The translations under genes were made by a program, and so were the position numbers. From contig JAJEKV010000003.1 of the NCBI GenBank assembly GCA_021234155.1, forward strand, positions 8,556,413-8,620,412: DNA of 64,000 nt. Reading direction: 5' to 3'. This document shows, in pieces, positions 45,717 through 57,718 of this stretch; position 1 is the first letter of the stretch; every line of letters starts with the position of its first letter. The DNA comes from Isoetes taiwanensis (Eukaryota > Streptophyta > Lycopodiopsida > Isoetales > Isoetaceae). A model generated the notes under the pieces. It was given only the letters and a program-made list of their open reading frames with translations. It searched no databases and was not told where the DNA came from.

Positions 45717-47110
45717 TATTCCTAACCCATCAAGCGGGGTTTGAACCTCGTTAGCTTTGCTTCGATTTACAGGTAAGGAAGCCCTTTTGCAAAGAATCCT
45801 TATTTTAAGCTTATGATTGCAATTTTTGAAGCTCTTTCATCGCTTCAATATACCAGGAAAATTCCTACCAATTTCTTGCCGGGTTGCAAATGGGTTCCAT
45901 TGAAATCTCACCACTACACATATATAAAACTCCCAGCAATTAAAACCCATGATTTAATCTCCTCTGATTTGCCTAATCGCCAAAACAGAGCTTCTGAATC
46001 AACTGTTTTGTTCTACATCTTGGCCCCAATTTATATAAAAAAAACACTGATGCAGCCAAAGACCTCTGATGCATTTTATTCCAGCCCCAACCAAAAAACC
46101 TCTGTTGCAAAGGTCGGAGTGCTGATAGGAAGAACACACGAACAGAGCATTGCAGCAGCATCTTTGGGCGATTATGGCATATTCGGGGTATTATTGCATT
46201 AATCATTTGAATATGCTTCAACAAGAGAATATTCGAGGAATTATGGAAAATAACCCTGTTATGATCAGATGATGAGAAATGACTAGATTAAAATAACCTG
46301 CGGTGCGCCAGTGGTTGAGGTGACTTTGGTTATAGCGGCCGACAGTGCCCACCCTGGCAGCCGATGGTGAAGGTGCCTTCACCAATATGAGTGCATTTTT
46401 TATTTTTTTCCTAAAAAAAATGCTATTTTTTCCCCCAACCAAAACACAAAATATGCGAAAAAGTAGACATGTCATTACCCAAATAAAAGGACATCTTGCC
46501 AATAGCAATTATATGGTGTGGCGGGCAAGGCTGTTGTAAACATTTCCTTACAATATTTCTTTACAATATGTAGGCATTCCATTTATTTTGTGTATTCTGG
46601 TTGTGTATCATATTTTCTAGTATTTTTGCTCATTAGGTTATAGTTTGCACTTATAGAATGTTTGTGAATCTCACATTGTTATACATTGCCATGCCATCAT
46701 GTTAAAGTACTCACATGCAATATAGCATTAATTAACATGCCAAATTTCCATCCAATTAATAATCAAAACATCAATAGCTACTGTTGATGAGATGAATGCT
46801 ATAGTGAAGTATTGGCATCCTATAACTCTTACACGTCTAGGTTGAGCTCATATTGGGTCAAGTAGCATGATAAGATCTATGCATCCCGCATCATTGCTTT
46901 TTATACAAGTAATGCTATTCGAATGTTTTCCATGATGGCAACATGAAAGATTCGCATCAAGAAGTGACGTTTTCTAGTACAACAATCTTCTAAGATTTAC
47001 CATAGGAATGGAAGCGCTTGAAGAAGGATAAACAAGTTGTATATAGGTGTCAGCAGTATATAACATCTCAGGAAGGGAAGAGACAAGTCCACAAATCAGT
47101 GGCACCTCCT
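45717..47110. other. Intergenic DNA, no gene seen
   Basis: The frames at 45813-46202 and 46218-46508 have no recognisable domain. Positions 46297-46330 (GTGCGCCAGTGGTTGAGGTG) resemble a tRNA-type A box, as in plant SINEs, but no B box follows. Confidence 0.4.
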
Positions 47111-47244
47111 AAATCTAAAAGTAATATGTGTGGGGCTCATTATTGGTTTAACTTGATCCGGTCGACAAATCAAAATGAAATCTAAAAGTAATATGTGTGG
47201 GGCTCATTATTGGTTTAACTTGATCCGGTCGACAAATCAAAATG
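47111..47244 (+). repeat. Perfect 67-bp tandem duplication
   Basis: Units 47111-47177 and 47178-47244 appear identical, each starting AAATCTAAAAGTAATATG and ending CGACAAATCAAAATG. This must be a very recent duplication. Confidence 0.93.
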
Positions 47245-47977
47245 GGACAAACAGCTTCTCCTCACCTACTTCTCCACATTTCTTAGGACCAATATTGAAG
47301 AGTGGATACTCTTTAGTCATTATCACAACAAGCTAAAGGCCCACAACTCATGTTCACCCCAAGCAAATGGAATGATGTCACCTTTGCAAATAGTTTTGAC
47401 CACACGACACCCTTCTCTTGGATGACACATCTCCAAATTCCTTATTAATAATGCATGTCTTGGTCCAACTTGAGTGACACAGTATCTTCTTAGATTTTTA
47501 AATGACATACTTTTGGATGGAAAAAACCAATTAATTCAATTCTGTTCTATTAGTGTTGGAAGAAGCATCATGGAAGTGGTTTTGTGCCACGATGAATTGA
47601 GTATCCAACGATGCTACATTTTCTTCCAAGCTTTCAAAAGATTTCAAGCGTTTTCTATGTGGAATATATATCAAATGTCCAAAATGACACTTGTCGATTT
47701 TCTGTAGTTTATTATGGATCAGAGACAATGCATCGAAGATAAACCATTAAGGTAATCCAAAGGTACCATGATCCATTACGAAAACCAAAGGTACCATGAT
47801 CCATTACGAAAACCAAGACCAGCATAGAATATACATCAGATTACAACATATACATGGCAGGCTTGATTTAGTAGCAATCCAAAAGCATAGACTATACCAA
47901 GCCAATATCTCAAAATATCTTCATATATAAGAGACAGACCAGGTAAAATACTGGAGATTGAGAAATTCTCAAAGGTA
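47245..47977. other. SAUR 3' flank
   Basis: AAAGGTACCATGATCCATTA with CGAAAACC is duplicated at about 47757-47815. No gene is seen. Confidence 0.4.
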
Positions 47978-48487
47978 TTATGCTCTTCTCAGGCTCAAAG
48001 GATCATCCAAAACTATGGCGTTAATGTCTTCCTCATCAACTGCACCAATAAAACTCAAAACATGCCATCTATAAAAATCAGGAAATGCCAGAGCAATTGC
48101 AAATTCAGAGGCTAAAAGAAAACTAGAACATACCAGTTTGCTCTGTTCTGCCTCCTCTGCGTCAAAAATCTTGGAGCAGACTTCCAAAAACAGTGCAACA
48201 TCACAGGGAATTGTCAAGCATCCTTCTTGCTGAAATCCAAACTCTTCTTCAGAAATCTTCAGCAGATACTTAAACTCTGGACGGCAAATAAAACGAACAG
48301 GGATAACAAATTTCTCTCTAGGGATTTTTTTCCCAACATAAACCGGCATCCAACCGGTAGGAAGGCTGGGACTCTTCAATCGAGGCTTAGGTTTGGAGGG
48401 ATCCTGAGCAAGGCCGGATTTGAGAGAGGGATCAGAGCCAAATCTGGCGTCGTCAAGTCTCTGCCATTTACGGGAGACCACCAACAT
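47978..48487 (-). CDS. SAUR-like auxin-responsive protein
   Basis: Small auxin-up RNA proteins are plant-specific; many inhibit PP2C-D phosphatases and so activate plasma-membrane proton pumps during cell expansion. The single-exon frame encodes 169 aa. The SAUR core (about residues 45-103) contains GWMPVYVGKKIPREKFVIPV, FICRPEFKYLLKISEEEFGF and EGCLTIPCDVALFLEV, matching the family pattern 'G..PVYVG....RF.IPV.....P.F..LL...EEEFGF.....L.IPC....F'. The N-terminus is basic (VSRKWQRLDD) without a signal peptide, as is usual. An extended C-terminal tail of about 60 residues, acidic at the end, is longer than in many SAURs. Lack of introns fits the family. The ATG at 48487 is the first in frame. 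No auxin response element was confirmed upstream. Confidence 0.9.
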   Translation of the reverse strand: MLVVSRKWQRLDDARFGSDPSLKSGLAQDPSKPKPRLKSPSLPTGWMPVYVGKKIPREKFVIPVRFICRPEFKYLLKISEEEFGFQQEGCLTIPCDVALFLEVCSKIFDAEEAEQSKLVCSSFLLASEFAIALAFPDFYRWHVLSFIGAVDEEDINAIVLDDPLSLRRA

Positions 48488-50229
48488 GATTCTGGCGATA
48501 AGAAAGGAAAAAACAGGGGGTTATGAAAGCTCAGATCCGGCCAGGCTATGGCGGTACGAAGCCTGAACCCCAACAAAAGATCATGAAGTTAGGAAAATAC
48601 GATCTGAAACCATGCCCGGTTGCCAGGAGACGAGCGCATTTAAGACGGAAGAGGCACATGGACATCGCTGAAGGGACTGCCGTGCTACGGTAGACCTAAT
48701 CCGCCATAGCTTCCACGAAGTCCCCTCTTTAATTTCTGCCCACATATTTGGTGATAATATCTCCCGATATTCGCCCCCCTTGGACCATTAGCCACCCATA
48801 ATTTCGTGTTCAATTACGAAAAATATGGTTTTTAACATATCTGCAAAAAATTTCGATCATAATTTAGTAAATAATTATAAAACCAGGCAAATTAGAGGTC
48901 TTTCCTCAACAAAAATCCAATATTTATCAAAAAAACATGGCATTCTGCTCGTCCAAGCAAAATATAATTTGTAAAAAGTTTGTTAAATTAGACAAATTAG
49001 GAGATATTTTCTAAACATTTCAAGAACTATCAAGATTGGTTTAAGTAAAATCTTGCCTGCCACAACATTGGATTTAGATTCCCCAACATGCCAAAACATG
49101 CCACATGACCCTTTGCCTTCCATTTGCACCTTTATCCATTAAACTTGACATGGTGCAATAATGTTGTGGCTCTGCATATGGTCTAAGCTGTTGCCAAACC
49201 TTGCTCTGCCTGCCTCGTTCCTGCACCTACCTCATCTGTTTTTCCCTACCCAATAGTCAAGTATTTGTCAGTCTGTTGTGCCCCACCCCTTGCCTATCAT
49301 CTTCTCTCTACCCAATTGTCAAGCATTGTCAGTTGGTTGTGTTGTCCTACTGTTACTCTGGGCCCTTCGTTTCATTCAATGACGCGTCCTTCCACAAAGG
49401 GTATGCAAAAAACTCATTCTTGTTGCTCTTTTTAAGTTCGAGTGTCTGCATCATGTTCTCACTTCTGCCTTCCTTGTATATGCAAACTGAATTTATATTG
49501 TTTGAAAAACTTATACCGTATTTTTAGTACATCATAGGACGTATTTTTTTATTTGATCCTTTGTCATTATTTAATTCCGTTTTAGTGTCGATATTTGAAT
49601 GTGCATCCACTTTTTATGCTTTGATGTATACAAGTTGTGAATCATCATGTGCGCAACCTCAAAGCATGTGCCATCAAGCATTGGAGAATAAGCTCCATCA
49701 ACTAAGGATGTTGAGAGCATCGTTTTTTTACATTCAATGGAGTCCAATTGATATAAGAGATACACAACATTGCTCTATGGGTCCGACCGTATTTAAGGAT
49801 TGAAATACGAAGTCCAAATCAATGCGATGTAGTTTTGTGTATATACGCGTCTATATCATTTGGTCTCTAGTGGACGTCAAGCAAATGCTCTTCTCCTTCT
49901 TTTTCTTTTTCTAAAAGGACCTGATGCCACTACCATCGTTAGCATTTTGACTCGTGGCAATTGAGCCACTTGGTAAACTCCTGTGAATTTCATGTGTCAT
50001 TCCATTGATGACATTTATTGCTCTTTTTTTACAATTTTAATCGCTTGTCATATTTCTATACATGGACTTCTATGAGTCGAACATTGCCTTTAACATGAGG
50101 GTGATTGCCAAAATGACATGCATCAATTGCCAATTGGTAACATGTTTTGGGCATTTGAAGTGTTCACACATGCTTATTTGAACTTTAAATAGGTTGCCCA
50201 TGCTTTCTTCCACTACCTTTATTCCTTGA
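48488..50229. other. Intergenic DNA, no gene seen
   Basis: Includes the SAUR 5' flank (48488-48700). The frame at 49201-49527 has an internal partial duplication (CTACCCAATAGTCAAG and CTACCCAATTGTCAAG) and no recognised domain. Confidence 0.4.
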
Positions 50230-50249
50230 AGAGATAGAGGCAGAACCAT

Positions 50250-50470
50250 TTGGATATGGATGAGGCGTTGCATTTGTTAAATGATGTCATGCATACAAAG
50301 GCTGAAGGAGTTGTATATGCTACCCGGCTCAGGGCGGCAAGGATTGATCGTCCTCGACATCTTACAGTTCAGTTTCGAGATGCTCGCATCAGACTCCACT
50401 TCCTAAAGCATAGAAACTACCTCAGGGGAACTAGTTTCTCAGTGTAGGAGGACCTCTCCCCTTAAAGGTT
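50250..50470 (+). pseudogene. LINE ORF1 C-terminal fragment
   Basis: The frame gives YATRLRAARIDRPRHLTVQF followed by RDARIRLHFLKHRNYLRGTS and FSV, then a stop and EDLSP. This matches the C-terminal RNA-binding part of L1-type ORF1 proteins ('RPRHL.V.F.D...R...L.....LRGT..SV.EDLSP') and the related fragment at 42420-42600. ORF1 coats LINE RNA. One nonsense codon interrupts it; no RT follows on this strand. Confidence 0.6.
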
Positions 50471-51348
50471 GCATTTCTTATTGCCATGACACAAATGCAT
50501 GTAGAAATAGTTTGATGAGTGTTATCTCCAAATTTTATGCATTGTTTTTGCAATATGATTTTGGAGAGTGCTCTTCAAATTTCTCTTTCTCAAAATCTTA
50601 AAATGATTTCTACCTAAGCATACAGTGACTGATTGAGTAATTGATTGATTGATTGATTGATTAATTGATATCACACCTTTTAAGCCCCCCCACGCCCATA
50701 AGGTGGCAAAAGATTATATAAGTGTTTGTTATGTCTCTAGCAAGCTATTTGCATCCAGTGAAAGCCATGAGATCAAAAAGTATCTTGACGCAATATTTCC
50801 ACCAAGATTGCAGATAGCCTCTAGGTGGATGGATCCATCTTGAGAAATTTCGAAAACAAAGAGTCGGTTATCTTGAATTCCTCATGTAAGTGTTCATAAT
50901 TTGGGCATTCTTTAAAGCATGATGTTCATCTTCAACTGCCACTGACCAAGAGCATGGGCACATTCAATCTAGCCTTGGAGAGCCGTCTTGTCTGCCCATT
51001 TCAACAAGTCTATGAGAGCTTATTCTTAGCTGTGAGATCATATTTTTTCCTTTTTGAGATGTCGGCATTCAGGTAGTCTTGCTCCATCTAAATCAATATC
51101 AAATTTACTTCCTAAAGTAGAAGTCCATTTTTACTCCTCCATTTGTCCATGGAGTTTGAATAATATTGTGTGTAACATGTCTAATACCAAGTAGGTATCT
51201 AGTAAACTATCCAAGTTCATCCCCCAATGTTCTAATCATTTGGCTAGTTACTTGTATTAGTCCAAACTAGTGTGTTCTGACAGCTCTCTCTAAAGTGCAA
51301 GATGAAGGAATCGATCATCACCTAGTTGTCTCATCCAATAAAGATACT
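50471..51348. other. Intergenic DNA, no gene seen
   Basis: A short (TTGA)n run (TTGATTGATTGATTGATTAA) lies near 50641. Nothing else is supported. Confidence 0.4.
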
Positions 51349-52060
51349 TCAACATTGGCATCGTACTTCAGCCTCTAAGGGATTAATCTTGTTTCGGCCA
51401 ATATCATCGCATATAGCTTTGTGCTTCAAACCTAGCTCTCCTAGAATGAAGCATTTTTGCAATTTCGCTACTTCTTTCCAAATTTCCCTAGAAAGATCAG
51501 GTCTCCAAGTTGGGCATCCAAACAATATCATCTGCCATTTTCGAATGTGCAGTCTTCCACATGTTCATCAGACTGTATAGACATCTCATACCACCTACAA
51601 TTCTCTTTTGCACTTCCATATTCCATCTATCATCATTTGTAAATTTAATTCCCAGGTATTTATATTGTTTGACTTGTTCCAGAGCCTCATTGTGAAATTT
51701 TATTGTAATAATATTCAATCACCATTATTTTAGTTATTTGTCTTGACATTCCCAAAATGCTACAGAACTTCTCAGGTGTGTATAATTGTTTCTAAAGGCC
51801 TTCCTCGATTTCGATAATAAGACCATATCATTCGCATATAAAAGGATAAAAGGTATGAAGCCTAGAAGCTGCACACCTTCTACACCTTCTTGAATAAGCC
51901 AATTCTCTAAATGATAAACAAAAAGACCAAAAAGTGTCGGACACAACAGGCATTCTTGCTTGACACCAATACCACTGGCACTTTGATCTGGCCATGCAAA
52001 GAAAAAGAGAACTCGACAACTAGATTGCCATCTTGATAGACTCTTCACGATTCTCTTCAC
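51349..52060 (-). pseudogene. LINE reverse transcriptase fragment with mutated catalytic motif
   Basis: The - strand frame 52060-51734 gives GIGVKQECLLCPTLFGLFVY and LLYANDMVLLSKS, the RT palm region ('G..QG..LSP.LF.L' and 'YADD'), here with YAND instead of YADD. After a frame change, 51718-51497 gives VKQYKYLGIKFTNDDRWN and RIVGGMRCLYSL, typical of the LINE thumb region. A third frame adds a downstream piece, ILFGCPTWRPDLSREIWKEV. It differs clearly from the LINEs at 25849 and 59328, so it is probably an older or distinct subfamily. It is not functional. Confidence 0.75.
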
Positions 52061-53895
52061 AAGAACTTGAGATTACTTTGGTAGCACATCCTACCAATTT
52101 AGAAGGTAGTACATATCCATATAGATCAGTCTATAATTGATTGAGACAAATTTGTAAATGGCTACTTTTCCAAATTTGGGATTGAGAATTGGCTCCAAAT
52201 TTGAGATGGAGAACTTAGTATTTTGCTAGTATGCATCTATTGTATTCTCACAATATTGCAAAGCAAAAATGAGATTGCATCTTGTACATTATCATTTAGA
52301 GCCACTTTTAAATTTGGGGTTGAGAACTTTTCTTGTTAGTATGCATCTATTGTATTCTCACAAGGTCGTTTTCCAGCAAGAAACGACTAAGATGAGGTGC
52401 TCGCAAATTTGGACAAAAAGCACTTTGACAAGGACTGAACGTCAGGAGGGGAGAGTACAAACCCGATAACTGCAAGGTTTCAGCAATCAGAGCCCATTGA
52501 CACACGTCCATGCAAACCATTAAACCGTTTCCTTGTCCACTTGAGGGGCCCTGTTCCATCAAGCAAAAATGAGGTTGCATCTTGTACATTATCATTTAGA
52601 GCAACATCTTATACTTATGAAAGGGACCAAGTGTATTCTTCAAGGATCATATTCAATTCTCTTGTATGTCTGTGCCTTAATATTTTTTATATTACTATCG
52701 GTAAGTTTTATTGGTAACTTTTATTAATACTGAGGGCACATCTCTTAGTCTAGTTTTGGAAGAATTCTGTGCGTCATGGCAAGGCAAGGACAACAAACAG
52801 GTTTCCCATTATCTTATCTGACATGGCACTAGCAACCTCAAAAACTTTACATGGCACTAGCAACCTCAAAAACTTTAGATGGGTAGCGCAAGCCCGTGAA
52901 AATCTTAGCAAATTTTTGTTTCAAATGGGTGGAGCAGGCATCTAAAAATCTAAACTTAGTTAACAGGTTTGTCTTTTAACGGTGGCTATTTTATTTTCTA
53001 GTCTTCATCAATGTTTTGAAAATATTGATGGCTATTTTGTCTTCGGGCTTCATCAACTATTTCCGTTTTTCAAACTTTCGCTATAGGAATGGTTGTATGG
53101 TTCTGATGACATAGCAAACTCAAGATTCCAAGGGAACTCTATAATGGAGATACGCCCGACTCTCGTGCTGCTTTGATTCACAACACAAAACATAGTAAGA
53201 GCCGGTTCACATGCAACAATGGTGGGAGAGGGGCCCTGTTATACCCTTTGTAAATTCGTGATGGTCCGTGATGGTGGGCGTAAAATGGCATGGCATTTTA
53301 CATGATGGTGAAGGTGGCGATGGTGCATGTGAATCCAGCCTAAGGGTGCACTCCATTATACAAAAACTGGATTTGCCATCTCAACGAAACGAAACTAAAA
53401 CTGGATTTGCCATCTCAACGAAACGAAACTAGAATTGTACAATCTATTAGGGCGCACACCATTCCCTACGGTGGCTGAACTTCTAGTTTCTTGGTTGATT
53501 GTATTGAGCTACTTATGGGACAAACTGGAACTGAGCTCGCATTCTCACATCCGTTTTTAAGATGAGGTATTTTGAAGTTGCTTTTCGTGTAGCAAACCCA
53601 ATTTCAAGATTGAAATTACTTTTGCAATCCAAATCCGAAAATCCACCAGGGCACGTCTCCTTTCTAAGAAGTGCCTCTAGTTCAAAATTTTGTCTTCTAC
53701 CTATGACATTGATAAAAATTCTACTTCCTGCCCTGTCTTCTTGTCCCCTACTTTAATTTTCCCTGATCTGCAATGGGGCAGAATCAAATCAAATCTCGCT
53801 TCAAGCATTCCCGTTTTCTACATGCCTTGGTATAGGATCAAATCAACCTGGCTTCAAGTCATGCCCATTTCCTCCAAAAAAGGAATCAATTAACT
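52061..53895. other. Intergenic DNA with short direct repeats
   Basis: GCAAAAATGAGATTGCATCT with CATTATCATTTAGAGC occurs at 52265 and 52563. TATGCATCTATTGTATTCTC occurs at 52231 and 52340. A unit with AAACTGGATTTGCCATCTCA is tandemly doubled at 53364-53430. No gene is seen. Confidence 0.5.
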
Positions 53896-53896
53896 A

Positions 53897-54084
53897 GAAA
53901 ATGATAACACCAGGTTCAATCCTGGTGTCCAGAAATGGCAATAGCAGGTCCAAAATCTTCAGGTCATGCCCATTTCCTAAGGACCTCTCCTCAAGAAAAA
54001 GACTCAATTAACATAAGTTACGGCACTAGAAAATGATAAAACCAGGTTCAATCCTGGGGTCCAGAAATGGCAATAGCAGGTCAA
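53897..54084 (+). repeat. Two-copy direct repeat, about 60 bp
   Basis: ACTAGAAAATGATAA(C/A)ACCA, then GGTTCAATCCTGG and CCAGAAATGGCAATAGCAGG, lies at about 53897-53952 and 54027-54082. The GGTTCAATCC word matches a tRNA-type B box, but no A box accompanies it. Confidence 0.8.
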
Positions 54085-54360
54085 TTGGATATCCAAACGT
54101 AGAACAATTCTAATGGGCTACCCCAAGAATGAAGCCTGCCAAACCCCAAGGGATAGAAAAACCTACCAAAATTGCTAATATATCTTCCTGTGATTGCTTG
54201 AGATATAATGCATAGTGACACACTAATAATGCATTGTGCATGGTGCAAAACTCGACATAAAAGCAACAATAGAACAGTAATATATCAGCTCCTGACTTTA
54301 CAATTTCCTGATTCAACAGATGATTGCAAGAGCAGAATCAGATGCTACGACCTTCAAACT

Positions 54361-54429
54361 GAATCTAAAACCAGCAATGCCATTATGTGTTTGTAGCTAC
54401 AAACTCAATCTCAAAAACCAGTGACACCA
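54361..54429. repeat. Duplicate of the RPS25 stop-codon region
   Basis: ACCAGCAATGCCATTATGTG with TTTGT at 54372-54396 repeats the sequence over the RPS25 stop codon (54419-54443), giving a second copy of the last few codons and stop in the 3' UTR. Confidence 0.6.
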
Positions 54430-55023
54430 TTATGTGTTTGTTGCTCTGGTATAGATTTGCTGATTAGCATGTGCAGCAACCAACCGGATTGTTCCTCTTG
54501 ACATAAGTTCCTTGATTGCTTTGCGTGCCAGAGACCCAGTTATCTATAAGACAGTGACAAATATTGTCAATTTACATAAAATACATACACTGTAGGAAGC
54601 AAAGATCTTCAATACACAAAATGGCATACCCTAAGACGATCTGACAGCACTGATGGAGTAATAAGCTTGTATTTGGGAACTTCAGATAGCAGCTTGTCAT
54701 AAGTTGCTTGGTCAAATAAGACCATGTTGTTCACTTTCTCCTTTTGCTTGCCTTTGCTCCATTTCTAGTAAGCCAAATAGTACATAATTGTTCAAATAAT
54801 AGCGGTACAGAACAATGTACAAAATAAATGTACAAATTTTTACACCAATAAATCTGCTGGCAAAACTAGTCTTACCTTTTTCTTTTGCTTTCCACCACCA
54901 CTTTTGGCTGGTTTGGCTGCAGCTGGTGCAGCTTTTTGGTCCTTCTTAGGAGCCTAAAATTTTCAAAAAGACATCAGATTTGATAGTCAAATAAGAGCTA
55001 CTAATAAATAGCAAACGCACCAT
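54430..55023 (-). CDS. RPS25: 40S ribosomal protein eS25 (RPS25)
   Basis: eS25 is a eukaryote-specific protein of the 40S head. The coding exons on the - strand are 55023-55021 (only the ATG), 54953-54876 (26 codons), 54764-54630 (45 codons) and 54543-54430 (37 codons plus stop), 109 aa in all. Reading: [108 protein letters not shown]. This is the family over its full length, with the lysine-rich N-terminus and winged-helix core. All introns are GT-AG (67, 111 and 86 bases). The ATG is the last codon of a 27-base exon (55047-55021). All lengths are in frame and there is no sign of decay. Confidence 0.97.
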
Positions 55024-55640
55024 TAAAACTTAGCTACTGGCACCTTCCTGCTTAGTCAAACCTGTACAAAGATTACAATTGGATAAAATAAGCCATGATG
55101 AACGGAAAACAGCAATTTGCATAACAAATCCAGATGCATCTAACAAGGCAAAACTAGATGGGGCTGCCGAAAAAAAGCCTCAATTATAGACCTCAAATAA
55201 CCATTTCCGGTTTCTAATCTGCGACCATTCTAAAGAAATACTGATAGCCGCTTCATTAATCTCGACAATAGACAAAACTGATCGGAACTAACTCGGTTGA
55301 ATAGAAACAGACGCTTATAAGATTAAACAGATCCTGGCCTCAGACAGAAGTACAAAACCATAGTGCAAATTTCAAACAACAAACAGTAATGTAGCAACTA
55401 GTCGATTCAGCCAGAAGTTCAAAGAACTCAAGCTTTATTTTCGCTGCGATTGGAACATGAACTTTGCTTTTGCTTCAAGGGAAGGGCCATTCTACATGCA
55501 ACTGAAGATGGCCAGTAATAGAAGCAAACGGGATGCTGCATTGTAGAGAGTAAGGGTACACAAACCTGTGCAAGGCGCCGTGCTCGAAACAGAAGATTGA
55601 AGCTGTGGATGAAACCGACGTAACAAAACCCTATCCCTAA
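55021..55640 (-). other. RPS25: RPS25 5' leader: exons 1-2 and intron 1
   Basis: The likely exon 1 ends at 55566 (GCACAG then GTTTGT). Exon 2 is 55047-55021, after the acceptor ACTAAGCAG. Intron 1 is 518 bases. Leader introns are common in plant ribosomal protein genes. The exon 1 start is not defined by sequence alone. Confidence 0.7.
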
Positions 55641-55650
55641 CCGGAACCCT
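55627..55650 (-). promoter_or_regulatory. Telo-box-like promoter motifs of RPS25
   Basis: The + strand has AAAACCCTATCCCTAACC and GGAACCCTAAT just upstream of exon 1. Such AAACCCTAA-type (telo-box) motifs are frequent at the starts of plant translation-apparatus genes. Confidence 0.55.
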
Positions 55651-57660
55651 AATACGGTAAAAAGGGTCCTGTCCTTGATTGTCATTGTTGGACTTGTGTC
55701 ATGTTTAAACCACGAGTATATTTGCGGTATATCCATGCCTTTGTCAAACCACATCGAAACAAAAACACACGACGTTTTCTATGGAATTTTTTTTTTAGCA
55801 GGCTTGCCTAATCCCCCTACAATAATTACTAGAATTCTAGCCTATCCGTGTGCATCAACCTAGCTAAATTTATTCCCTGCCATTGGATCTCTCTAATTTC
55901 AAATCTACGATCAAGAAAATTAGATAAGCTTGAAAATTTCTTCCTTCCCCTTCTCTTCTAACTCGTGTCCGTAACCACAAATTCGTGGTGCAAAGTTATC
56001 ACATATCGGACCATGTGGAAAAAAAACAGATATATACTCGGATCTTGGCAATGGGGAATTTTGGGGCAGCTGGATGGTAGTAGAATGGGCAGGGCTTCCA
56101 GCAACATATAGCAGTGATCAAATACTAGGGAAAATGTAATGAGAAATTGATTCTTCCAGTAAATTCTAGTTTCTATCTTATGCTTGATCCAAAGGGAAAC
56201 AATTATGGTTGTTAGTCCATCCTTTCCTTCAGATCATCTTGCCGCAATTACAGGGTCAATTTTTTCTGCCTGATCTAGGATTCTGTAATTTGTGTCATCT
56301 CCTTTTATGTTGGCAGAACTGCTTTCTATCTTCTCCATTTTTACAATCTTGTCCTCTGCTAATCTGAGAATGTCTGCGCTGATATAATATAATACCCTTT
56401 TATGCTTCTAAAAAGCGTCTGTCGAGACCAAAAAATATCATTGCGTGAGATGTGTGCTGGAGGCGAAGGATATAGTGGACGAAAAGAGCAACGTCACATT
56501 ACCAAGGGCTTATTGGCAGGATTTAATTTTGCACATTGCTTTTAGAAATTCTATTCTATTTTAGAAATAGCTTCCCAACAAATGCAGGCTTAGCTCCTTC
56601 TGCAGCTGGATTTGCTTGTTTAGGTAACTCTTTTTGCTAGTTGTGTTATCTTCAGGGTTGAGATTCTTGTAAGTATCTTGTTAAATAGCATACCCCAGAA
56701 TGTTTATAAATCCTCATACTTGTTTTCGAAATTTAGGCCTATGAAATCATACTCTATCTCAACATGAATCAGAAATTGTGGCAATAAATGACCATGCCCT
56801 TTGAATATATTACATGTGCAACATGCATATGAAGCCAATGTGTGGCAATGAATATTCCATAAGTGTTTTGGCAAGCGATTTGGCATTTGGAAAATCCAAC
56901 CACCAGGACAAAGGGAGCCATACAGAAGAAATTGGACTTGTTTAGACCGGTTAACTTTGGATCTTACAAAAAAGAAATAGGGCTATTGGGATTGTAGAAG
57001 GCATACCCTATTGGGATTGTAGGAGACATACCTGGATTCTTGCTTCTATGATAATTCCCATGAGGAAATTAGGTACAAGACTTTGCAGCAACCACCATTA
57101 GGCTATCCACTGTTGCTACACGGTCAAAAAGTTCAACAAAGTGTTGAAATCTAGGACAAAATTGTACCTTGTAGTAGCAATTCAAGGCTATGAAGAACAG
57201 AAATGGCACACAAAAGAGGGATGATGCCTATCAACTCTTTTTATAATAAAAATGACAAGGACCTCTGTTACACTATTTTTTCTTTTCTTGTCATAGATCA
57301 GGCATGAGAAACATGCCTATGCTATTTATTTAATAAGCTTTACCGTATATAAAGTCAGTCAAATAATCTGATATATGTGCTTCTGTTGTTTTGGATATGA
57401 ATCTCAGCCATGTTGAACACGAATCACTGCTAGGAATTTTGTAATGAATTCATCTAGAGTTTTCAGATGTGTTTCCATATCAGATTCATCTACCTTTTGA
57501 GCTGATATGAATTTGGGAACTTCAACTATATCTGACAGTGTATTGGTAAGTCTCTAATTGCCATTCATATTGTATTTGTGTGAGATAAATTGTATCTTTG
57601 TTGCTATGTGTATTGGATAAAATGTATTTTGTAGACGTAATCATTATTTGTTCTTTTAGT
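55651..57660. other. Intergenic DNA, no gene seen
   Basis: A small tandem unit, CTATTGGGATTGTAG, is present twice at 56981-57025. No frame is recognisable. Confidence 0.4.
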
Positions 57661-57718
57661 TGTTCTCCGTGGATGATAAAAGCTCTATTCTATTCTACCA
57701 TATTCTATTCTATTATTT
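57661..57718 (+). repeat. LINE 3' tail: TCTCCGTGGATGATAAAA plus (TCTAT)n
   Basis: The shared LINE end motif (one base changed) is followed by interrupted TCTAT units. It is a truncated copy without coding sequence. Confidence 0.6.

Noticed and set aside
46295-46375. A possible tRNA-derived SINE head (GTGCGCCAGTGGTTGAGG resembles an A box)
   Set aside because: No B box at the expected distance, no tail and no target duplication.
53905-54065. GGTTCAATCC words like a tRNA B box, twice
   Set aside because: They are part of a local duplication; no A box or acceptor stem is present, so no tRNA gene or SINE is supported.
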